Shown: one piece after another, positions 58,397 to 64,000 of the stretch
Layout of the letters: each line of letters opens with the position of its first letter
Numbering within the stretch: position 1 is the first letter of the stretch
Origin: Triangularia verruculosa
Taxonomy: Eukaryota > Ascomycota > Sordariomycetes > Sordariales > Podosporaceae
Assembly (NCBI GenBank): GCA_033296885.1
Contig: MU863895.1
Location: 289,402-353,401 of the forward strand
Length of the DNA stretch: 64,000 nt
Direction: 5' to 3'
Program-made: the position numbers and the translations under genes
The notes under the pieces: generated by a model
The model's input: only the letters and a program-made list of their open reading frames with translations
Databases searched by the model: none
What the model was told of the DNA's origin: nothing

Positions 58397-60164
58397 GTAT
58401 TATCAGCATATCGTATCGAGCATCCGAGCAACGTGGATGACTTGTTGGGGGGCAGACTCTCTCTCTCTCTCTCTCTGTCTCTCTCCAAACCCCACCGCCT
58501 CCAAACTCCGGAGTTTGTTCATGTGCCCCTGCTTGCGGCTTCTCCACCTTTCTACGTAAAGTGAGGCAAGTATTGGCTTGTCGGTGTAAGGGTCAGGGCT
58601 TAGTGGATGATGGTATGCAGAGATGGAATCTGACAGAAGATTGAGTTTGGCTGAGAGAGATGGATTCTTGAGATGAACTTTTAGACTATCTAGTGTAATG
58701 CGATGCATCTGCTTGAAATGCAAGGAGTTACTGTATGGATGAACTCGACTGATAAGATATGACGTGCTGGCTGAGTGGCAGGTGGAGTCAGAGGGACGCG
58801 CCGAGGAAAGGCGGGGTGACCAAGAGGGTACGCAGCCGACTCATGCGGCATCGGGATCACCGTTGCCTACTGCAATTCATGCTCGATAAGTTGAAACCAC
58901 AATGCCGGGTTGACAGAGGGCAATCCAGTTCTGCACTTGACCAAGTCATCAGCTCTCTCGGCCGTCATCAGGGACAGTGCTCCAATCCGAGCCCCGAATG
59001 CATGATGGATGACCGTGACCATTCAGGAATGACGTAGACAACGAGGCCCGGAATCAACGGGTTGCCAACACTGCTTGAACACAACCCCCAGCATAACCCG
59101 ATACTTTCCAGCCTCACGTGGTATATTTTCTTGACACATATGACACCTTCTCTGGGAGTTTTGTCCTCATAGGAAGAGGATGTAGATCTGACCCCAAGAG
59201 CGATAAACCCCGCCATTTGCTGGGCTTTGGCTGATACCGTGATAGCGCTGGGCTTATCCCATGCTTATCTTGGGGTACATTGACGCTATTCCCCTCAGGG
59301 CTGAAAGTACCCCAGCGTTGAGTGGATTTCCGTTGCTGCAGAACCCCACCAACCGCGCCAGGGACCGAACCACGAGCCACCCCCCCCTTTCCTGGGCCTC
59401 CCCTCTGCACGCGGCATTCACAGGTGCAGGCGTCTGTCAACGTCGACCCCAGCTAGTCCTCGCTCCCCGTCGAGTCACGGCTGGTCCACGGTCCAGGCAC
59501 AGTTCATCCAGCACTACCACACCACGGCAGCTAGGACGGTTATTCCATTCCATCGTCTTGTATCTCTCTTCTCTTCCTTTCTCTTTTCATACAACTCCAA
59601 ACAGCAACATCAACACCAACCAGAAACTTTCTAATCTTCTTCTGTTTTCCCCTCTTCCTCTACTAGTCTCTTGATAATACACCTCTGCATATCATCGTCG
59701 TAATAATTATAGAAAAAGGCTGGCTTTTTGTTTCGCCCGTGTCAGAAGACCACGCTCGCTTCCTGTGTTGGTAGCGGCTCTCTCTGGCATCTTCCGCTCC
59801 CTTTCTTTGTTCTTCTTCCACGAGCGACTACTCTGCCACCCACCGACCGACCGAGGCGCTCACGCCATCTCGCGGTTATAGTCTAGACAGCCCGAACCCG
59901 CGTCTACACTCGTACACACGCAAGAGTCACTTCCCGAGCACCTGCCATACTTCGATCGCAACCCCTGTTGCACGCGTACATACACTTGTCGACAGCCACA
60001 GAACACATATCGAGACTACCGATCCTGATTTGAATACATACTGTTCACTTACCGTTGACATAATTACCTCCTGGCCGGCACCTTCATCGTTTAAGCGTTG
60101 AGGGCTGTCAGCTATCTCGTTACGCGAGCAGGATAACTGCTCGCTAACTCCTGGGTTGCCATTC
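58397..60164. other. Spacer and long leader region of the BCAS3-like gene
   Basis: No supported gene. A (CT)n run lies at 58457-58476. From about 59520 onward the + strand is C/T-rich, typical of long fungal 5' leaders, and the next gene's ATG follows at 60165. Confidence 0.5.
58457..58476. repeat. (CT)10 microsatellite
   Basis: Ten CT units just downstream of the SnoaL-like gene. Confidence 0.9.
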
Positions 60165-63100
60165 ATGCCAGGTTTGTGTTTTGTTATGTTCTAGTGTTGC
60201 GCTCTCAGATACTCCAAAACCCCTGTTATGCGACAGAGCCCAAGCTAACTGGACGCGCCCCTAAAAGGCTCCAAGAAAGACCGGAAGAATGGCAAAGAAG
60301 GGGGCGGAGTGGTCGCAGCGGTGACAAAACATGGTGCCAAGTTCACGTGGGTTCCCTCTACCCTGGTAAAGAAGAGTCTGGACTTGGAAACTGGATAAGG
60401 AGAGCAGTGCGGAAACCTAAGGACCTTAAAGGCTGACCACTTCATCATCAGTAATGGGAATGGCACCGACACCACAAAAGGATCATCCAGTGCCTCACCT
60501 GTGATCTCTCCAGAGATCAAACCTGCTAGTGTGTCGTCAAACGAGAATCCGGTTGTGTCGCCACTGTTGGATGCTGTCTCGACGGCATCGTATGCGACAA
60601 GCACTTCGTTGAACACTAGGGAATGGACACGGGGGATCTCCACAGGCATGGCCGGATCCCCCGGAAACCTCATCAGCCTGACCGGGGAGTCCCCGCCGAC
60701 GGCACCTTCCTCCTACGAGGATACTCGCGGCATCCCATCAGGCTGGTCCTCGCCGAGACCTTCGGTGGGCTATCACCCGCCCTCGGCCTCTCCTCCGCTT
60801 GTCGGAAGACGTCCATTGAGCTTCCATATGGACAACAACTACTATTCGCCCCCGGATACCCATGGCCATCTTGGATCCATCGCAGCAGCTCGACGTGGCT
60901 CGATGCACTCCAACTACGCCCATAGAGCGGTTTCGAACCCGCCATTGCCTCACCAACCCCAGGCGCATTTTTACGGTGCTCCCGAGATCGACCTTGACCC
61001 CCAGTCGCAATCCGGCATGAAGGCGGGAGAAAAAGGATACTATGTCGGGTTTGATACCCTTCCTTTGCCGAACAATGACCCCGTCAGTGGAAAATCTAAC
61101 GTTGTCCTCGCCGGCTATGAAGGTGGCCTCGAAATCTTCTCCGTTGGAAAACGGGAGGCCGAGTCTGTCGCTAACCTGAAAGGGCTACGTGGCGGCGTCT
61201 ACCACGCCAAAATTCTTCCCTGGACGTCGCATGAGTCGGATCTTTTCCCATTAGTCGCAGTCGTTATTCATGGCCCGAATTTGCCCATGCCTACTCCCAC
61301 CATCAACGTGGAAGGCGATTATGATGCGGTTTCTGCCGAGAGATCGGAGGCGATGACCAACGTTACGAGCCCTGACCCATCCTCCAGAGAGAGCGTGGCG
61401 AGCAGCCGACCAGCGCCAGGGTTTGCGGAGTCCTATTACACCTCCGTCGAGGTGTACTCTCTCAAGACAGGCCGCCAGGTGAGTGTTCTTCTCGAGGCAC
61501 CCAAGGTGCCCCTCAAGATGCCCATCACCAGCGCAGCCTTCAGAGCACCCCCGCCTACTGGCGCCTTTCAGATTCATGCGGATGGCGGCAGTATCGTGGT
61601 GTCATCGGGAGTGACTGGAGAATGCTGGATCTATCGACAAGCACCTGCCGTCAATGATCAGCCACTACAGTTCAGATGCCACGGAAAAGTCTGGACAACA
61701 CTCCAGCAGCCCCCCAAGGGAGAGCCTGGTCAGGAGAATGAGCGAGGTCGGTCACCGGTTCCGCCACGCCCGAGACCTCAGGTTGCCATTGTCAGCGTTA
61801 GTTCCAGGTGGATCGCATACTGTCCTGCTGCGCCTTCCTCTCAGATAGCGCTGCGAGCCTCAGTCCCGGTTCATGTATATGGACGCGCTCCCGGGTTGTC
61901 ATCAGTGACTCCTCCGCAGCTGCCACAGGCCAATGCGGATCTCGACCTGCCACTTTCCGAGAGCGTGGTCAACAAGCTCATGCGCGATGCCACTCAAGAG
62001 CTGATCCAGGGCGCCAAATGGGTCGGAAAGCAGGGCTTGCAAGCGTGGAACAATTACTGGAACCCACAGCCGTCTCAGGCACCGCGGTCGCCAACTCAAG
62101 CCTCTCAGAATTGGGGGCTCGGCGCTTCACCACCTCAGTTCCCTCCGACACACGGTGCCGTGACTCCACCAGTTGCAAAGGAGCCAGGTCTTGTGTCTAT
62201 TTTGGATATCGATAGTCTTGGACCATCCAGCAACCTCCATCCAATTACTACCTTCACCATTCCTCATGGCTGCAGTTTCTTGTCACTTTCGCCTTCGGGA
62301 CTCTTCCTGTTTAGCGCAAGCAGCAAGGGCGATGTACAAACAGTATGGGATCTGATGCGGATTCAGCATACTAAATCGTCGCCTCTTCAGGCCACTGGAT
62401 CACCAGTTGGAGGTCCACGTGTGCGTCAAGTTGCCCAGTTCTCGCGCATGACGGTTGCGCGTATCGTCGAACTTGCGTGGACGCAGCCCCACGGTGAGCG
62501 TGCTGCCATGGTCACTGAACGTGGTACCGTTCACCTCTTGGATCTTCCGTCAAGCGCCTTCTCATGGCCGCCTCCGCGACGCCGACTGCCCGAGGAGACC
62601 AAACCTGCTGTTCCAGAAGGCCCTACTTCGGCCGTTTCGATGGCGACGAATGCTCTGAGTTCTGTCCGCGAAGCCGCCCGCCCGCTGATCAATCGTCAGC
62701 GTAGGAGCAACTCGAACACCCCAGCTTTTGCGGGCGCTGCTGAGTATGCGGCGCATGGTGGTAAGGTGATTGTCCACGGCATCAGCCACTCGCTGGGAAA
62801 GACCGGAAACGCAATCAGCCAGCTCAGACACACCGGAGATAACAGGGTTTCGCTGCCGAATTCTTCCATGCTCCCTGAACCGGGCTGTGTTGCTTGGGTC
62901 ATGCGGCGTGATCACTCGCTCTTCGTTTTGGGTGGTGGTCAGGTTAGAGTGTTTCAGAGTAAGAGTTCTGGGGCTTATGACAAGCGGGGACAGCGGCTGT
63001 CTAGGTATACAGATCACCAGCTCCCGTTGCTGCCGGACGATTCTTTGGCGCCAGTTGTGAAACACATTCTGGACCCCGATGAGTACTTGGACTTTTCCGA

Positions 63101-63698
63101 GCGCGACCTGGACCCTTTCAACAACACTCTGGTGCTCAACCAGGTCAAGCCTGGCCTGCGGGCCCGGTTTGGCGGTGTCGAATCTTCTATTCCCCAGGCC
63201 GAGATTGAGTCTAGCGCACCCTACCAGCCTTTCCACACCGACAGACGGATTGCCTTGTTCGAGCTGTCACCGCCGCAAGGGAAGTCTCTGGAGATTACAT
63301 CTATTTTGGCAGAGACGCAGCTGGAGGACACGCAAGCCGAGTCGGGAGCACCGCGCAAGAAGAAGAGTTCAAAGGCGGCTCGACAGACTCCTCCGTCTGT
63401 CGAAGAGGAGTCGGCCGCCGATGATACATGGGTGTTTGGCCTGCCGCTCAACGCGACCAAGATCGATCTTGGGCTGCCGTATCTGCCAGAGGACGAGTCA
63501 TTCAACATTGACCTCGAAGCCTCGCGTGCGCTGCCCGCCTCGGCGATGGAAAGAGTCCTTTTCCGCGGGGACGACGACACGCAGATTGTGATTACGACCA
63601 GGCGCAGAAGGGGGGCGGGAACAGGTGCGGGGAATGGGGAGGATGGGTTTTTTGAGGATGACTGCGAGGTGTTGGATTTTGCGGATCAGCGGGTTTAA
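60165..63698 (+). CDS. BCAS3-like WD40 beta-propeller protein
   Basis: Exons 60165-60171, 60268-60346 and 60452-63698 encode 1110 residues. The first coding exon is 7 nt (ATGCCAG). The branch boxes CTAAC (before 60268) and CTGAC (before 60452) and phase agreement support the small exons; the result starts MPGSKKDRKNGKEGGG. Residues about 30-190 are disordered and basic. A propeller follows, beginning near GYYVGFDTLPLP and NVVLAGYEGGLEIFSVG, with strands such as FPLVAVVIHGPN, GGSIVVSSGVTGECWIYR, LVSILDIDSL, GCSFLSLSPSGLFLFSASSKG and AAMVTERGTVHLLDLP. Conserved fungal relatives are annotated as BCAS3-domain proteins; in animals BCAS3 with PHAF1 binds early autophagosomes. I am fairly sure of the WD40 fold and moderately sure of the BCAS3 assignment. 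The C-terminus (about 1000-1110) is acidic with a KKKSSKAAR patch. Confidence 0.75.
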
Positions 63699-64000
63699 AG
63701 AGCGAGGAGCTATGGTGGGGTTATAGATGGGATAGCAGCAGTAGCGTGCATACGGGCGGGTTTGCATTGATTGCTATTTGGGGGGATTTGACAAGGGAAA
63801 TTCACATCAACATGATTAAACATTGAATAAATGGCTAACTCTACTCTCTTGGTTGGAGTTTTGGGAGGTGGGGGGGGGGGGGGGGGGACAGGGGGTTTGG
63901 TTTATTTTTTTGGACAGAGGTCATTTTTGGTAAGGGGGGGGGTGTTGGGTTTTGGTTTTTTTTTTTTTTGTTTGCATCCCAACAAATGAAATGGAATGAA
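63699..64000. other. 3' flank, end of window
   Basis: 3' flank of the BCAS3-like gene; no gene seen. It contains an 18-G run and T tracts. Confidence 0.5.
63870..63887. repeat. Poly-G tract (18 G)
   Basis: An uninterrupted run of 18 G, with further G runs nearby (63938-63946). Such runs can form quadruplexes and are error-prone in sequencing. Confidence 0.9.

Noticed and set aside
1..64000. CRISPR array, bacterial operon or intact transposon
   Set aside because: None is visible: no regularly spaced direct repeats, no transposase or reverse-transcriptase motifs, no terminal repeats.

Overview
The window is nuclear DNA of a filamentous ascomycete, most likely Sordariomycetes (Sordariales-like; inference). 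The evidence is short spliceosomal introns (52-121 nt, donors GTRNGT, branch boxes such as CTAAC, CTGAC or TACTAAT, acceptors YAG), conserved fungal families (HET domain, Stb3, DUF3602, ING/PHD, a Ku80 of the mus-52 type), a Phe tRNA with a short intron, and long gene-poor spacers with microsatellites. I see no bacterial operons, CRISPR arrays, intact transposons or viral genes. I support 18 protein genes and 1 tRNA. Exon junctions were worked out by hand from splice signals and reading-frame phase; every multi-exon model given closes in frame.

Layout. 1-4.5 kb: no convincing gene. 4.9-7.6 kb (+): Bni4/Afr1-type PP1-docking scaffold, with an intron in its 5' leader. 9.7-11.3 kb (+): tRNA-dihydrouridine synthase Dus1, preceded in frame by an AUG-less presequence-like stretch. 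11.6-13.9 kb (-): HET-domain protein with a tandem decapeptide tail. 15.5-18.3 kb (-): ING-family PHD-finger chromatin protein. 18.96-19.24 kb: broken orphan ORF. 19.8-20.6 kb (-): hexad-repeat beta-helix protein that looks like a bactofilin. 22.8-24.1 kb (-): multipass membrane protein. 25.5-27.1 kb (-): C2H2 zinc-finger protein. 27.1-32.5 kb: 5.3 kb gene-poor spacer with coding-like fragments. 32.5-33.9 kb (+): DUF3602 protein and Pam18/Tim14. 34.4 kb (+): tRNA-Phe(GAA). 37.2-38.4 kb (-): Stb3-like Sin3-binding factor. 41.7-44.2 kb (-): DNA topoisomerase III. 44.7-45.9 kb (+): DUF1295 membrane oxidoreductase-like protein. 47.7-48.5 kb (+): unknown Ser/Asn-rich protein. 49.4-52.0 kb (-): large membrane/ectodomain protein. 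53.0-53.7 kb (-): DUF4149 membrane protein, divergent from Ku80 (54.1-56.4 kb, +). 57.9-58.4 kb (+): NTF2/SnoaL-like protein. 60.2-63.7 kb (+): BCAS3-like WD40 protein.

The genes do not form a biosynthetic cluster. They are mostly housekeeping functions: genome stability (Top3, Ku80), tRNA modification (Dus1), chromatin and transcription (ING, Stb3, zinc finger), mitochondrial import (Pam18) and polarity or cell wall (Bni4-like). The HET gene is the most accessory-like. The items most worth a second look are the hexad-repeat protein, the probable dual (mitochondrial/non-mitochondrial) N-termini of Dus1 and Top3, the RGG-rich insert inside Top3, and very small terminal coding exons that automated gene calls would miss.
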